A stretch of DNA of 45,326 bases from DATAWZ01 sp036266975 (GCA_036266975.1 DATAWZ010000109.1:1-45326), one strand, 5' to 3'; shown: positions 1 to 8,382, numbered from the stretch's first letter. Notes: generated by a model from the letters alone, not told the origin. Made by a program: numbers and translations.

Positions 1-346
1 GCTCGAGCGCGGTGAAGCGGCCCTGCAGCCCGTCGGGGGCATAGCGCTCGACCCAGATCGAGATCTCGCCGCCGCACGGCAGCCCGACGTCCCATGCCTC
101 CTCGTCGGCGATGCCGTAGTGCAGCAGCCGCGCGGGCGCACCGTCGATCACGTCCTCGGCCACTTCGACCACCGCGCCCTCCACGCAGCCGCCGGAGACC
201 GCGCCGGAGACCTGCCCGCCGGCGCTCACGGCCATCTTCGTTCCCGCCGGCTGGGGCGCCGAGTGCTTGGTCGCCACCACGGTGGCCAGCGCGCAGCCCT
301 CGCCCGAGCGGGTCCACACGCCGACGCTGTCCAGGACCGAGTTCAC
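1..346 (-). CDS. XdhC/CoxI family protein, N-terminal part (cut by window edge)
   Basis: The reverse strand from 346 reads GTG then about 115 codons without a stop to the window edge. The start overlaps the stop of the MobA-like gene in a GTGA tetranucleotide. The translation holds the XdhC N-terminal pattern: a 'TVVATKHSAPQPAGTKM' stretch, then 'SGGCVEGAVVE' and 'GLPCGGEISIWVE' with its conserved Cys. XdhC proteins bind Mo-cofactor and help insert sulfurated cofactor into xanthine oxidase-family enzymes. As the last visible gene of the cox operon, this is likely a CODH maturation factor. It is separate from the XdhC-YHS gene at 7457-8386. The C-terminal Rossmann part, if any, lies outside the window. 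Confidence 0.85.
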   Translation of the reverse strand, partial: MNSVLDSVGVWTRSGEGCALATVVATKHSAPQPAGTKMAVSAGGQVSGAVSGGCVEGAVVEVAEDVIDGAPARLLHYGIADEEAWDVGLPCGGEISIWVERYAPDGLQGRFTALE

Positions 347-933
347 GAGGCCACCGCCTGGGCGAGCACGGCCTCGTAGTCCTCCCAGGTGTCCACGTCG
401 AGCGGCGCCGGCCCGGGGACGGGCACGTCGGCCACCGCCGTCCCGTAGCGGTCCATCAACTTCCACACCCCCTTGTCGCCGTGCAGATCGGCGAGCTGCG
501 CAAACGTCGATCGCGCGAAGGCGAACGGGTGGCCGCGACCGTCCGCGTAGGCGCACGCGGCCAACGGCGCCGAGCCACGGCCGCCGAGTAGGGCCGCCAC
601 CGCGCCTTCCCGCACGCCGGGCTGGTCGCCGAGCATCAGCACGAGCACCTCGCTGCGCTTGTCCACCGCGCCCAACGCGGCGGCGATCGAGGAGGAGCAG
701 CCCTCGCCGAAGTGCTCGTTGACGACGACCTGCACGCCGGCGAAGTCGACCGCGGCGCGGACGTCGTGCGCGCTGCCGCCGACCACGCACAGCAGCTGGT
801 CAAACGGGCACGCGCGCGCGGTGTCGAGCACGTGCCCGAGCAGCGTGCCGTCGCCGTAGGGCAGCAGCTGCTTGGGGCGCCCCAGGCGCGTGGAGCCGCC
901 CGCGGCGAGCACGAGTCCGGTCACCGCCGTCAT
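343..933 (-). CDS. MobA/MocA-like molybdenum cofactor cytidylyltransferase
   Basis: 196 aa, cytoplasmic. The N-terminus has the nucleotidyltransferase signature 'LVLAAGGSTRLGRPKQLL', followed by 'MLGDQPGV' (metal-binding Asp region) and 'GRGHPFAFARSTF'. This family transfers CMP (MocA) or GMP (MobA) to molybdopterin. CO dehydrogenases carry molybdopterin cytosine dinucleotide, so a CTP-using MocA-like role is the natural inference. I chose the ATG at 933 because it forms an ATGA overlap with the coxL stop and begins directly at the family motif; an upstream in-frame ATG at 969 would add 12 unlikely residues inside coxL. It is translationally coupled to coxL upstream and the XdhC gene downstream. 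CTP versus GTP use is not decidable by eye. Confidence 0.88.
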   Translation of the reverse strand: MTAVTGLVLAAGGSTRLGRPKQLLPYGDGTLLGHVLDTARACPFDQLLCVVGGSAHDVRAAVDFAGVQVVVNEHFGEGCSSSIAAALGAVDKRSEVLVLMLGDQPGVREGAVAALLGGRGSAPLAACAYADGRGHPFAFARSTFAQLADLHGDKGVWKLMDRYGTAVADVPVPGPAPLDVDTWEDYEAVLAQAVAS

Positions 934-3287
934 TGTGGCGGAGCCGCCCTTCCCTGCATCGCCTCCCACACCCGCGAGGGGGTGCAGGGCATGTCGATGT
1001 GGCGCACGCCCAGGGGCGCGAGCGCGTCGATCACCGCGTTGACGATCGCCGGCGGGGAGCCGACGGTGGCGGACTCGCCGACGCCCTTGGCGCCGATCGG
1101 GTGGTGCGGCGACGGGGTGACCGTGAAGCCGGTCTCCCAGTCGGGCACCTCCACCGCGGTGGGGATCAGGTAGTCCATCAGCGAGCCGCCCAGGCAGTTG
1201 CCCTCCTCGTCAAAGGCGATCAGCTCCATGAGCGCCATGCCCACGCCGTCGGTCAGCCCGCCATGGACCTGCCCCTCGACGATCATCGGGTTGATGCGCG
1301 TGCCGCAGTCGTCGACCGCGACGAAGCGCCGCACCCGCACCTTGGCCGTGCCGGGGTCGATGTCGACCACGCAGATGTACGCGCCGAACGGGAAGGTGAG
1401 GTTGGGCGGGTCGTACACGGCGACCGCCTCCAGCCCGCCCTCGACGCCCTCGGGCAGCTCGATCGACCCGTGCGCCGCCATCGCGATCTGGGCCATCGTC
1501 GCGCCCTGATCGGGATCGCCGCGGACGAACCAGCGTCCGCGCTCCCACTGCAGGTCACGCGGAGCGACCTCGAGCATCGCCGCCGCGACCAGCCGGGCGC
1601 GGTCGCGCACCTTGCGCGCCGCCACCACCGTGGCCGCGCCGCTGACCGCCGTCGAGCGCGAGCCGTAGGTACCGAGCCCGTAGGGGGTCGTGTCGGTGTC
1701 GCCGTGCAGCACATCGACGTCGTCGCAGGGGATCCCGAGCTCCTCGGAGACGATCTGGGCGAAGGTCGTCTCGTGGCCCTGGCCCTGGGTCTGGGCGGAG
1801 ATCCCGAGCGCCGCGGTGCCGGTCGGGTGCATCCGCAGCGTCGCCGTGTCGGCCATCCCCAGCCCGAGGATGTCCATGTGCGCGCGCGGGCCGGCGCCGA
1901 CGGCCTCGGTGTAGAAGGAGATGCCGATCCCCATCAGCTCGCCGCGCTCGCGCCGCTCGGCCTGCTCGCGACGCAGCTCCTCGTAGCCGGCCAGGCGCAT
2001 CGCCTCGCGCATCGCGGCCTGGTAGTCGCCCGAGTCGTACACCCAGCCGGTCCGCGTTTCGTAGGGGAACTGCTCGCGGCCGATGAAGTTGGCCAGTCGC
2101 AGCTCGGCGGGGTCCATCGCCAGCTCCGAGGCGAGGCGGTCCACGAGCCGCTCGATCAGATAGACCGCCTCGGTGACGCGGAACGAGCACGCGTAGGCCA
2201 CGCCGCCGGGCGCCTTGTTGGTGTACACGCCGCGCACGTGGCAGTGCGCCGCCTGCAGGTCGTAGGAGCCGGTGAAGACGTGAAAGAAGCCGGCGGGAAA
2301 GCGGCTCGGCTGGGCAGTGGCGTTGAAGGCGCCGTGATCGGCGAGGACCTCGACGCGAACGGCGAGCATGCGTCCCTCGTGGGTCGCCGCGATCGCTCCG
2401 CGCATGTGGTAGTCGCGGGCGAACCCGGTCGACATCAGGTTCTCCGAGCGATCCTCGACCCATTTCACCGGTTGCCCGGTGATCATCGAGCCGACGATCG
2501 CGCACACGTAGCCGGGGTAGACGGGGACCTTGTTGCCGAACCCACCGCCGATGTCCGGCGAGATCACCCGAATGCGCTGCTCGGGTACGCCGGTCAGCTG
2601 CGCGTAAACCGTGCGATGCACGTGCGGGGCCTGCGTGGTGCACCACAGCGTCAGCCGTCCGCTGACCGAGTCGAAGTCGGCCACTGCGCCGCAGGTCTCC
2701 ATCGGCGCCGGGTGCACGCGCGGGTAGAGCACCTCCTGGTCGACCACGACGTCGGCGCCGGCGAACACCCGCTCGGTGGCGGGAGCGTCGCCGGCCTCCC
2801 AGTCGAAGATGTGGTTGTCCAGGCGGCCGGCGAGGTCGTCTCGGATCACCGGGGCGTCGGGGTGCAGCGCGCCGCGCGCGTCCACGACCGCGGGCAGCGG
2901 CTCGTAGTCGACCTCGATCAGCTCGAGCGCGTCCCGGGCGCTGTAGCGGTCGTCGGCGATCACGAACGCGACCTCCTGGCCGTGGAAGCGCACCTTGTCG
3001 GTGGCGAGCACGGGCTGGACGTCGTGCGACATCGTCGGCATCCACGCCAGGCCGCGCGCCTCGAGGTCCCGGCCGGTGATCACCGCGTGCACGCGCGGGT
3101 GCGCGAGCGCCGCCGAGACGTCGATGGCGTCGATCTCCGCGTGCGCGAGCGGGCTGCGCAGGATCGCCCCGTACAACATCCCGGGGCGTTGGACGTCGTC
3201 GACGAACGTGCCCCGACCGCGGATGAAGCGGGCATCCTCCTTGCGCGATCGACGCCCGAAGCCGATCGGCGGCGTCGTCGCGCTCAC
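930..3287 (-). CDS. coxL: Aerobic CO dehydrogenase large subunit, form I (second copy)
   Basis: 785 aa, molybdenum hydroxylase large subunit. The active-site loop reads AYACSFR, matching the form I CODH pattern AYxCSFR; Cys367 is the expected Cu-binding residue. The catalytic Glu738 sits in 'GAKGVGES'. The N-terminal domain opens with 'PIGFGRRSRKEDARFIRG' and the cofactor-binding domain has 'IGGGFGNKVPVYPGY' and 'QTQGQGHETTFAQ'. The GTG start at 3287 overlaps the zinc-ribbon gene stop (GTGA); upstream in-frame sequence is out of family. Relative to the other copy (8383-10770), the residue before the active-site Cys is Ala instead of Arg. It is separated from coxS/coxM by many genes, so it must share the single CoxS at 10772-11260 or one encoded elsewhere. 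Confidence 0.93.
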   Translation of the reverse strand: MSATTPPIGFGRRSRKEDARFIRGRGTFVDDVQRPGMLYGAILRSPLAHAEIDAIDVSAALAHPRVHAVITGRDLEARGLAWMPTMSHDVQPVLATDKVRFHGQEVAFVIADDRYSARDALELIEVDYEPLPAVVDARGALHPDAPVIRDDLAGRLDNHIFDWEAGDAPATERVFAGADVVVDQEVLYPRVHPAPMETCGAVADFDSVSGRLTLWCTTQAPHVHRTVYAQLTGVPEQRIRVISPDIGGGFGNKVPVYPGYVCAIVGSMITGQPVKWVEDRSENLMSTGFARDYHMRGAIAATHEGRMLAVRVEVLADHGAFNATAQPSRFPAGFFHVFTGSYDLQAAHCHVRGVYTNKAPGGVAYACSFRVTEAVYLIERLVDRLASELAMDPAELRLANFIGREQFPYETRTGWVYDSGDYQAAMREAMRLAGYEELRREQAERRERGELMGIGISFYTEAVGAGPRAHMDILGLGMADTATLRMHPTGTAALGISAQTQGQGHETTFAQIVSEELGIPCDDVDVLHGDTDTTPYGLGTYGSRSTAVSGAATVVAARKVRDRARLVAAAMLEVAPRDLQWERGRWFVRGDPDQGATMAQIAMAAHGSIELPEGVEGGLEAVAVYDPPNLTFPFGAYICVVDIDPGTAKVRVRRFVAVDDCGTRINPMIVEGQVHGGLTDGVGMALMELIAFDEEGNCLGGSLMDYLIPTAVEVPDWETGFTVTPSPHHPIGAKGVGESATVGSPPAIVNAVIDALAPLGVRHIDMPCTPSRVWEAMQGRAAPPQ

Positions 3288-3553
3288 GGGTTCCTCCGCG
3301 GTCGGCGCGCCATCGTCACCGGCACCTCGGCGGCGACGTTGATGGTCTGGCAGCGCCCGCAGCGGACGCGCACCCGCATCGTCATGTACTCGGGCCCCAT
3401 CCCCGTCGCCAGCAGGTTTCCGCACGACGCGCACAGATAGTCGTCGGGCCCGTGGCCCCGGAACACCGGTCGGTCGGGGTCCTCCTGCACGGCGGTGCCG
3501 CCGTCGACGGGGATCTCGCCGGCCTGGATCTCGCGCATCGTTCGGGACGCCAT
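3284..3553 (-). CDS. Small four-cysteine zinc-ribbon protein of the cox operon
   Basis: 89 aa. Cys41-x2-Cys44 ('CASC') and Cys65-x2-Cys68 ('CGRC') form a likely zinc ribbon, with hydrophobic beta-like stretches between and after the pairs. There is no signal peptide or membrane span. The ATG at 3553 follows a GAGG-type ribosome binding site and lies 7 bp after the coxG stop; the 3' end overlaps coxL (GTGA). I do not recognise a named family. Its place between coxG and coxL suggests an accessory role in CODH assembly or metal handling, but that is inference from position only. Confidence 0.75.
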   Translation of the reverse strand: MASRTMREIQAGEIPVDGGTAVQEDPDRPVFRGHGPDDYLCASCGNLLATGMGPEYMTMRVRVRCGRCQTINVAAEVPVTMARRPRRNP

Positions 3554-3560
3554 CGGTGCC

Positions 3561-3989
3561 TCACTGCGTGGCCAGGCGATCGGTGAAATCCTTGATCAGC
3601 GCGTCGAGCACGCTCTGCACGACGCCCTCGCCCATCGAGGCCGCCTTGCCGGTGATCTTCGCGCTGGTGTGCACGGTCCCGCCGCCGTCGCCCAGGGAGA
3701 AGCGCACGTCGGCGTTGGCGTGACCCTGCCCGCCCGCCTCGCGCGACTTGACCCGCAACACGGTCTGGTGGGCGGACTCGTCCTGCTCGACCACCTGCAC
3801 GGTGCCGGTGAAGGTCATCGACATCGCGCCCATCTTCACCTTGATCTCCGCGCGCACGGTGTCCGGCGCGGTGCGCTCCAGCACCTTGCCGCCCTCCACG
3901 CAGGGGATCACGCGCTCGAGATCGGTGACCAGCTGCCAGTTCTCTTCGATGCCCTTGCCGGTCTGAAACGGGTGGTCGAGCTCAACCAT
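3561..3989 (-). CDS. coxG: CoxG family SRPBCC protein
   Basis: 142 aa. It has the CoxG/SRPBCC helix-grip pattern: 'WQLVTDLERVIPCVEGGKVLE' near the N-terminus, a beta-rich centre, and a C-terminal helix ending 'VLDALIKDFTDRLA'. CoxG proteins associate with CO dehydrogenase at the membrane and have been linked to quinone binding and electron delivery. This copy is only the SRPBCC core; it lacks the C-terminal extension of the longer proteobacterial CoxG. The start overlaps the last 8 bp of the YceI-family gene, implying translational coupling. The function comes from family and operon context; I cannot see a quinone pocket directly. Confidence 0.88.
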   Translation of the reverse strand: MVELDHPFQTGKGIEENWQLVTDLERVIPCVEGGKVLERTAPDTVRAEIKVKMGAMSMTFTGTVQVVEQDESAHQTVLRVKSREAGGQGHANADVRFSLGDGGGTVHTSAKITGKAASMGEGVVQSVLDALIKDFTDRLATQ

Positions 3990-4491
3990 CGTGTCTCCTT
4001 TCGATCGCGACGTGCACCTCGTCGGCCACCTTGAGCGTTCCGAACAGGGTCGAGAACGGCTTCATGCCCCAGTCGGTCTGCTTGATCGTGGCGTTGCCGC
4101 TGAGCCGCCCGTCCGGGCCGGTGCTCAGCGTGACGGTGAGCGGGCGGCGGGTGCCGAGCAGATCGAGCTCGCCGCTGAGGGTGAGCGCGCCATCGCCGGA
4201 GCCGCTGACCTGCGAGGCCGTGAAGGCGATCGCGCCCCCCTTGAGCACCTCGCTGTCGATCGACTCCTTGATGCTCGCCTTGTCGTCCTCGCCGAGCGAC
4301 TGGATCCCGCCGCTCCCCTCGAGCACGCGCAGCGAGCGCGAGTCGGCGGTCAGCCGGGCGGTCCCGGCCTGCAGGTCGAGCGTGGCGCTCCACTCGGCGA
4401 CCTCGATCAGCAGGTCGTGGCCGGCCTTGGCCGCCGCGCCGGTCTTGCCCGTGCGCACGGTGAGCGTCGCGTTCTCCGGTCCGAGCCTCAT
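3982..4491 (-). CDS. YceI-family lipid/isoprenoid-binding protein
   Basis: 169 aa. It has a YceI/lipocalin-like pattern: 'AKAGHDLLIEVAEWSATLD' early, 'SRSLRV' in the middle, 'LSGELDLLGTRRPLTVTL', and a C-terminal 'TIKQTDWGMKPFSTLFG...VADEVHVAIE'. YceI folds hold polyisoprenoid or quinone-like lipids in a barrel. Most YceI proteins are exported; this one starts 'MRLGPENATL' with no signal peptide and should be cytoplasmic. It sits directly upstream of coxG (8-bp overlap), which makes a joint role in moving a quinone or electrons between CODH and the membrane attractive, but this is inference. The ATG at 4491 lies 2 bp after the upstream stop. Confidence 0.85.
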   Translation of the reverse strand: MRLGPENATLTVRTGKTGAAAKAGHDLLIEVAEWSATLDLQAGTARLTADSRSLRVLEGSGGIQSLGEDDKASIKESIDSEVLKGGAIAFTASQVSGSGDGALTLSGELDLLGTRRPLTVTLSTGPDGRLSGNATIKQTDWGMKPFSTLFGTLKVADEVHVAIERRHDG

Positions 4492-4493
4492 GC

Positions 4494-4949
4494 TCAGTCG
4501 CGGTAGACCGTCTGGGCGTCGAGACCCCCCTCGACCCCCGGGGGCAGCACGCCCGAGCCGTGGGCGTACAGGGCCAGGTCGGCGATCGTCTGGGCGCGCG
4601 AGGGATCGCCGGAGGGCAGGAAGGCGCCGTTGTCCCAGGCGAGCGAGTCCGGCGCGGTCTGCAGCGCGGCGCCGGCGAGCAGCTGCGCCTTGGCGCGGAT
4701 CTTGCCCGTCGCGCTGCTGATCGCCGCCGCGGTCGCTGGCGAGGGGGCGCTGTTGAAGCCGTGGCCGCGGCCGAAGCGGCTCTCGTCGGCGGGCACGACC
4801 TTCACGTCCAGTGCGGGCACCCCGAGCTCGGTGGCCACGAGCTGGGCGTAGCTCGTCTCCTGGCCGTCGGCCTCGGTGGTGAGGCTGAGCACCATCTTGC
4901 CGGTCGGGTGGACCCGCAGGAACACCGCGCGATATGCCTCGTCTGCCAT
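4494..4949 (-). CDS. Stand-alone mini CoxL-like domain protein
   Basis: 151 aa, intact frame with ATG and a good ribosome binding site (GAAAGGAA) 5 nt upstream. Its whole length aligns by eye to an internal part of the downstream cofactor-binding domain of CoxL: 'LRVHPTGK' matches 'LRVHPSGK', 'GQETSYAQLVATELGVP' matches 'GHETTFAQIVAEELGIP', 'DSLAWDNGAF' matches 'EDLAWEKGRW', and 'GVEGGLDAQTVY' matches 'GMEGGLDAQVIY'. It lacks the active-site Cys loop and the GVGES glutamate, and the QGQG motif reads EADGQE, so it cannot be a hydroxylase alone. It stops right after the last match. It could be a cofactor chaperone, an assembly decoy or an old gene fragment; the clean frame and position argue for a kept gene. 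Confidence 0.75.
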   Translation of the reverse strand: MADEAYRAVFLRVHPTGKMVLSLTTEADGQETSYAQLVATELGVPALDVKVVPADESRFGRGHGFNSAPSPATAAAISSATGKIRAKAQLLAGAALQTAPDSLAWDNGAFLPSGDPSRAQTIADLALYAHGSGVLPPGVEGGLDAQTVYRD

Positions 4950-4963
4950 TGCCGTTCCTTTCT

Positions 4964-5140
4964 CTACTCGCTCGCTGACGGCGACTCGCGCTCCAGGCGC
5001 TGGCGCTCCTGGTGGGCGGTCAGGGCGTTGTGCTCCTCCAGAGCGCAGAAGCTCGGCTGCGGGCCGCCGAGCGGGTGCGGCGGGGCCGCCGGCCGCTCGC
5101 AGCCCGGGTAGATGCAGCGCTTGACCGCGCCCTCGCTCAC
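4964..5140 (-). CDS. Very small Cys/His-rich protein after coxE
   Basis: 58 aa. GTG start at 5140 overlapping the coxE stop (GTGA). Residues 'CIYPGCERPAAP' followed 16 residues later by 'FCALEEHN' give a C-x4-C...C-x4-H arrangement typical of small zinc-binding modules. The C-terminal third is a charged helix ('ALTAHQERQRLERE'). There is no membrane span. I do not recognise a family name. It is coupled to coxE and lies just upstream of the mini CoxL gene, so it probably belongs to the maturation part of the operon. The evidence for a real gene is the start-stop overlap, the conserved-looking Cys/His spacing and the clean frame to the stop. Confidence 0.65.
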   Translation of the reverse strand: MSEGAVKRCIYPGCERPAAPPHPLGGPQPSFCALEEHNALTAHQERQRLERESPSASE

Positions 5141-6534
5141 GACCCCAGGCTCCAACCGGGCGTGGTGCGGCCCCGGGTCGGGCCGTAACCGCTGGGCATC
5201 GCCACCGAGCTCCCGGGGACCGGGGTCGCGCTCGGCCACGGGTCGTCGGGGGGCTCTTCGGTCGGCAACGACGGGGTCCACCCGGCGCACCCCATTCTTT
5301 GACCCCTGATTGCGTCGCTGACCTCCACCAGCGCCTGGAGGCTGTGCCCGCTCACGAGCGCGTCGAGGTGCGGCAGCGCCGCGGCCATCCCGCCCGCGCG
5401 CGGCGCGAAGCCGGCGGCGCTCACGCGCGGGTTGACCCACACGATGTGGTGGGCCAGGCGGCGCAGGCGCTGCATCTCGCGGCCGACGAGCGCCGGGTCG
5501 CCGCGCTCCCAGCCGTCCGAGAGGATCACCACCACCGCCCCGCGCGCCATCCCGCGCCGGCCGTGGCGGTCGTTGAACGCCTTCAGCGCGTCGCCGATGC
5601 GCGTGCCGCTCGACCAGTCGGGCGCGGCCGCGGCGGCGCGCTGGATCGCGCGCTGGGGGTCGCGCGTGGCCAGCGCGCGGGTGATGCGGGTCAGGCGGGT
5701 GGCGAACGCGAACACCTCGGCGCCGCGCGCGCAGGTCAGGAACTGCACGTACGCGCGCGCGTAGGGCTCCATCGAGCCCGAGATGTCGCACAGCATCACC
5801 AGCCGGCGCGGGACGATCCGCCGCCGGCGGCGCGCCAGGCGCAGCGGGTCTCCGCCCGTGCGCAGGCTGCCGCGGAGCGTGCGGCGCAGGTCGATCCGCT
5901 CGCCGCGGCGGTCGCGCTCGGCGCGCCGCGTGCGCCGCGGCGGGGTGGCGATCCGCATCCGCGCCATCAGCCGGTAGAGCTCGGCGAGCTCGGCCGGCTC
6001 GAGCGCGTCGAAGTGCTTCTCGCGCAGCACCTCCTCCTCGCTGGCCACCACCGGCGCCGGGACCTCGGGCTGCTCGCGCTCGCCCTTGCCCCGGGAGGCG
6101 GGCGGCGCGGCGGCCGTCCCGCCGCCGGGCGGGGCCTCGCCCTCGCGCGGGCGCGACGCCGGCGGGCGGGCGGGCGTGGCGGCGCTCGCGGCGCGGTCGT
6201 CGGCCGGCGCCCCGGGCGCGGGGGCGGCGCCGAAGACCTCGGCGAAGACCGCGTCGAACAGGGGCGCCTGCAGCGGGTCGGTCACCGCGACGGCGCGCAG
6301 CGTGCAGTACAGGCGCCGGCGGGAGATCGGGCGCACGAGGGCCAGGGCGGTGGCCAGGCGCGCGCTTCGCTCGGGGGTCATCGGCACTCCGGCCTCGTGC
6401 AGGCGGCGGCTGAGGGCGCCGACGAGCGGGGGCAGGTCGAGCACGACCGTGGAGATCTCGATCGCGGCTGTCCCGGTCGGGCCGCCGCGGTCGGAGTCCC
6501 CGGGGTGGGTGGGGGATAGGGATGGAGGTGTCAC
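5137..6534 (-). CDS. coxE: CoxE-like von Willebrand factor A domain protein
   Basis: 465 aa. A helical N-terminal domain (about residues 30-105) is followed by a low-complexity Pro/Ala/Gly linker (105-160), an 'EEEVLREKHFDALEPAELAEL' segment, then a VWA domain. The metal-ion-dependent adhesion motif is seen as 'LCDISGSMEPYA' (Asp250, Ser252, Ser254) with downstream 'SGTRIGDAL' and 'VVILSDGWERGD'. CoxE partners the AAA+ ATPase CoxD; the pair is needed to build the Mo-S-Cu active site of CODH. The start overlaps the coxD stop (ATGA). After the VWA domain there is a roughly 60-residue Pro/Ser-rich tail with no recognised domain. The family call is firm. Confidence 0.92.
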   Translation of the reverse strand: MTPPSLSPTHPGDSDRGGPTGTAAIEISTVVLDLPPLVGALSRRLHEAGVPMTPERSARLATALALVRPISRRRLYCTLRAVAVTDPLQAPLFDAVFAEVFGAAPAPGAPADDRAASAATPARPPASRPREGEAPPGGGTAAAPPASRGKGEREQPEVPAPVVASEEEVLREKHFDALEPAELAELYRLMARMRIATPPRRTRRAERDRRGERIDLRRTLRGSLRTGGDPLRLARRRRRIVPRRLVMLCDISGSMEPYARAYVQFLTCARGAEVFAFATRLTRITRALATRDPQRAIQRAAAAAPDWSSGTRIGDALKAFNDRHGRRGMARGAVVVILSDGWERGDPALVGREMQRLRRLAHHIVWVNPRVSAAGFAPRAGGMAAALPHLDALVSGHSLQALVEVSDAIRGQRMGCAGWTPSLPTEEPPDDPWPSATPVPGSSVAMPSGYGPTRGRTTPGWSLGS

Positions 6535-7460
6535 TGCCCTGACACCCCACCGACCAGCGTGCCCAGGTCGGCGCCGCGCACGACCTCCTGGTCCTCGCTG
6601 TACTTGAGCACCGAACCGAGGGTCCGGTCGATCGCCTGCACGTCGAGCGCCTCGACGCCGAGCAGCTCCAGCGCGGCCAGCCAGTCGATCGCCTCGGCCA
6701 CCCCCGGCGGCTTCTGCACGTCGCTCTCGCGCATGCGCCCGACGGCGTCGACGACCTGGACGGCGAGCGTCGCCGCCGCGGTGGGGACGCGCCGGCGGAC
6801 GATGTCGATCTCGCGCTGGGCGCTGGGGTAGTCGATCCAGTGGTACAGGCAGCGCCGCTTGACCGCGTCGTGCAGGTCGCGCGTGCGGTTGGAGGTGAGC
6901 ACGATCACCGGCGGGTGGGTCGCGGTGATCGTGCCGAGCTCGGGGATCGTCACCGTCGCCTCGGCCAGCAGCTCCAGCAGGAAGGCCTCGAAGTCATCGT
7001 CGGCGCGGTCGATCTCGTCGATGAGCAGCACCGCCGGGCGCGGCCCGGGGTGCTCGAGCGCGCGCAGCAGCGGGCGGCGGATCAGGTACTCCGGGCCGAA
7101 CAGCGCCTGCTCGTCGAGGGCCTGGCCGCTCGCCTCGGCCAGGCGGATGCTCAGCAGCTGGCGGGGATAGTTCCACTCGTACAGCGCCTCGGCGGCGTCG
7201 ATTCCCTCGTAACACTGCAGCCGCACGAGCGGGGTGTCGAGCACCGCGGCCAGCGACTTGCCCGCCTCGGTCTTGCCCACGCCGGCCTCGCCCTCGAGCA
7301 GCAGCGGCTGGGGCAGGCGCAGCGCCAGGAACATCGAGGTGGCCAACGCCTCCTCGACCAGGTAGTCCACCGCGCCGAGGCGCCGGGCCAGCGTCTCGAC
7401 GTCCGGGACCAGCCGGCGGATCTCCTGCGCCGCCTGCCCGGTCACACGGCCGGCGCTCAT
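6531..7460 (-). CDS. coxD: CoxD-like MoxR-family AAA+ ATPase
   Basis: 309 aa. Walker A 'GEAGVGKT' at residues 57-64, Walker B 'VLLIDEID' at 144-151, sensor-1 region 'VIVLTSNRTRDLHDAVKRR' near 186-203. CoxD is the AAA+ chaperone required for introducing sulfur and copper at the bimetallic site of CODH, acting with the VWA protein CoxE. It is coupled to the XdhC-YHS gene upstream and coxE downstream by ATGA overlaps. Length and motif order fit the MoxR family. Presence of coxD/coxE beside form I coxL supports a genuine CO-oxidising enzyme rather than another molybdenum hydroxylase. Confidence 0.93.
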   Translation of the reverse strand: MSAGRVTGQAAQEIRRLVPDVETLARRLGAVDYLVEEALATSMFLALRLPQPLLLEGEAGVGKTEAGKSLAAVLDTPLVRLQCYEGIDAAEALYEWNYPRQLLSIRLAEASGQALDEQALFGPEYLIRRPLLRALEHPGPRPAVLLIDEIDRADDDFEAFLLELLAEATVTIPELGTITATHPPVIVLTSNRTRDLHDAVKRRCLYHWIDYPSAQREIDIVRRRVPTAAATLAVQVVDAVGRMRESDVQKPPGVAEAIDWLAALELLGVEALDVQAIDRTLGSVLKYSEDQEVVRGADLGTLVGGVSGQ

Positions 7461-8382
7461 GGGGCCTGCTCGGCGGCGAGGCGCTCGCCGAACGCGCGTC
7501 GGCAGCCCTCGCAGCAGAAGTACACGGTCGCGCCGTCGTGCTCGAGCGAGGGCGTCTCGGGCGCGACCACGACGGTCATGCCGCAGATCGGATCCAGCGC
7601 GGTCGCCGCGACCGACAGCGACGCCGGCGCGCGGCCGGAGCGCCGCACCTCGACGATCCGCGCGAGGATCGACAGGGCGATCTCGCCGGCGCTGCGCGCG
7701 CCGATGTCGATGCCGGCGGGGGTCTCGACCTGGGCGATGAGCTTCTCCTCCACGCCGCCGGCGCGCAGCTCCTCGAGCACCGCCGCGCCGCGAATGCGGC
7801 TCGCGACCAGGCCGACGTAGGGCACGCCGGCCTGCAGGGCCGCGGCGAGCACCGGCACCTCATCGTGGCCGTGGGCGGCGACCACGAGTGCCAGGGCGCC
7901 GACCGCGGGCTCGCTGCCGTCGGGCGCGACGGCCACGACCTCCAGGCCGAGCGGCGGCGCGAGCGCCGCCAGGGCGCCGACGATCGGGCTCGTCCCGACG
8001 GCGAGCACGCGCGGCGGGGGCAGCGCGGGCTCCAGGAAGATCTCGATCGCCCCGCCCGACAGGCACGGGTTGCGCACGGTCACAGAGCCCTGGTCGCGCT
8101 CGATCTCCGCCGGCGCGGTGGGATCGCCCCCGCCGGGGCCGTCGGGGAGGATCCGCAGCAACAGCGGCTCGCCGCTCTCGATCGCCTGCAGCGCGTACAG
8201 CCGCACGCTGTGCTCGGCGCACACCCCGCCGACGAACCCCTCGATCTTGCCGTCGGCGTGCACGAGCGCCGCGCTGCCGGGCTGCACGCTGGTCGGCGCT
8301 GCGGCGCGCACCACGGTGGCCGAGACGAACGGGAAGCCCTGCCTGGCCAGCTGCTGCGCGCGCCGCGTGAGGCCGGATTCGA

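Noticed and set aside
933..3440. 835-aa plus-strand open frame antisense to the second coxL
   Set aside because: Shadow of coxL; no ribosome binding site or recognisable motif.
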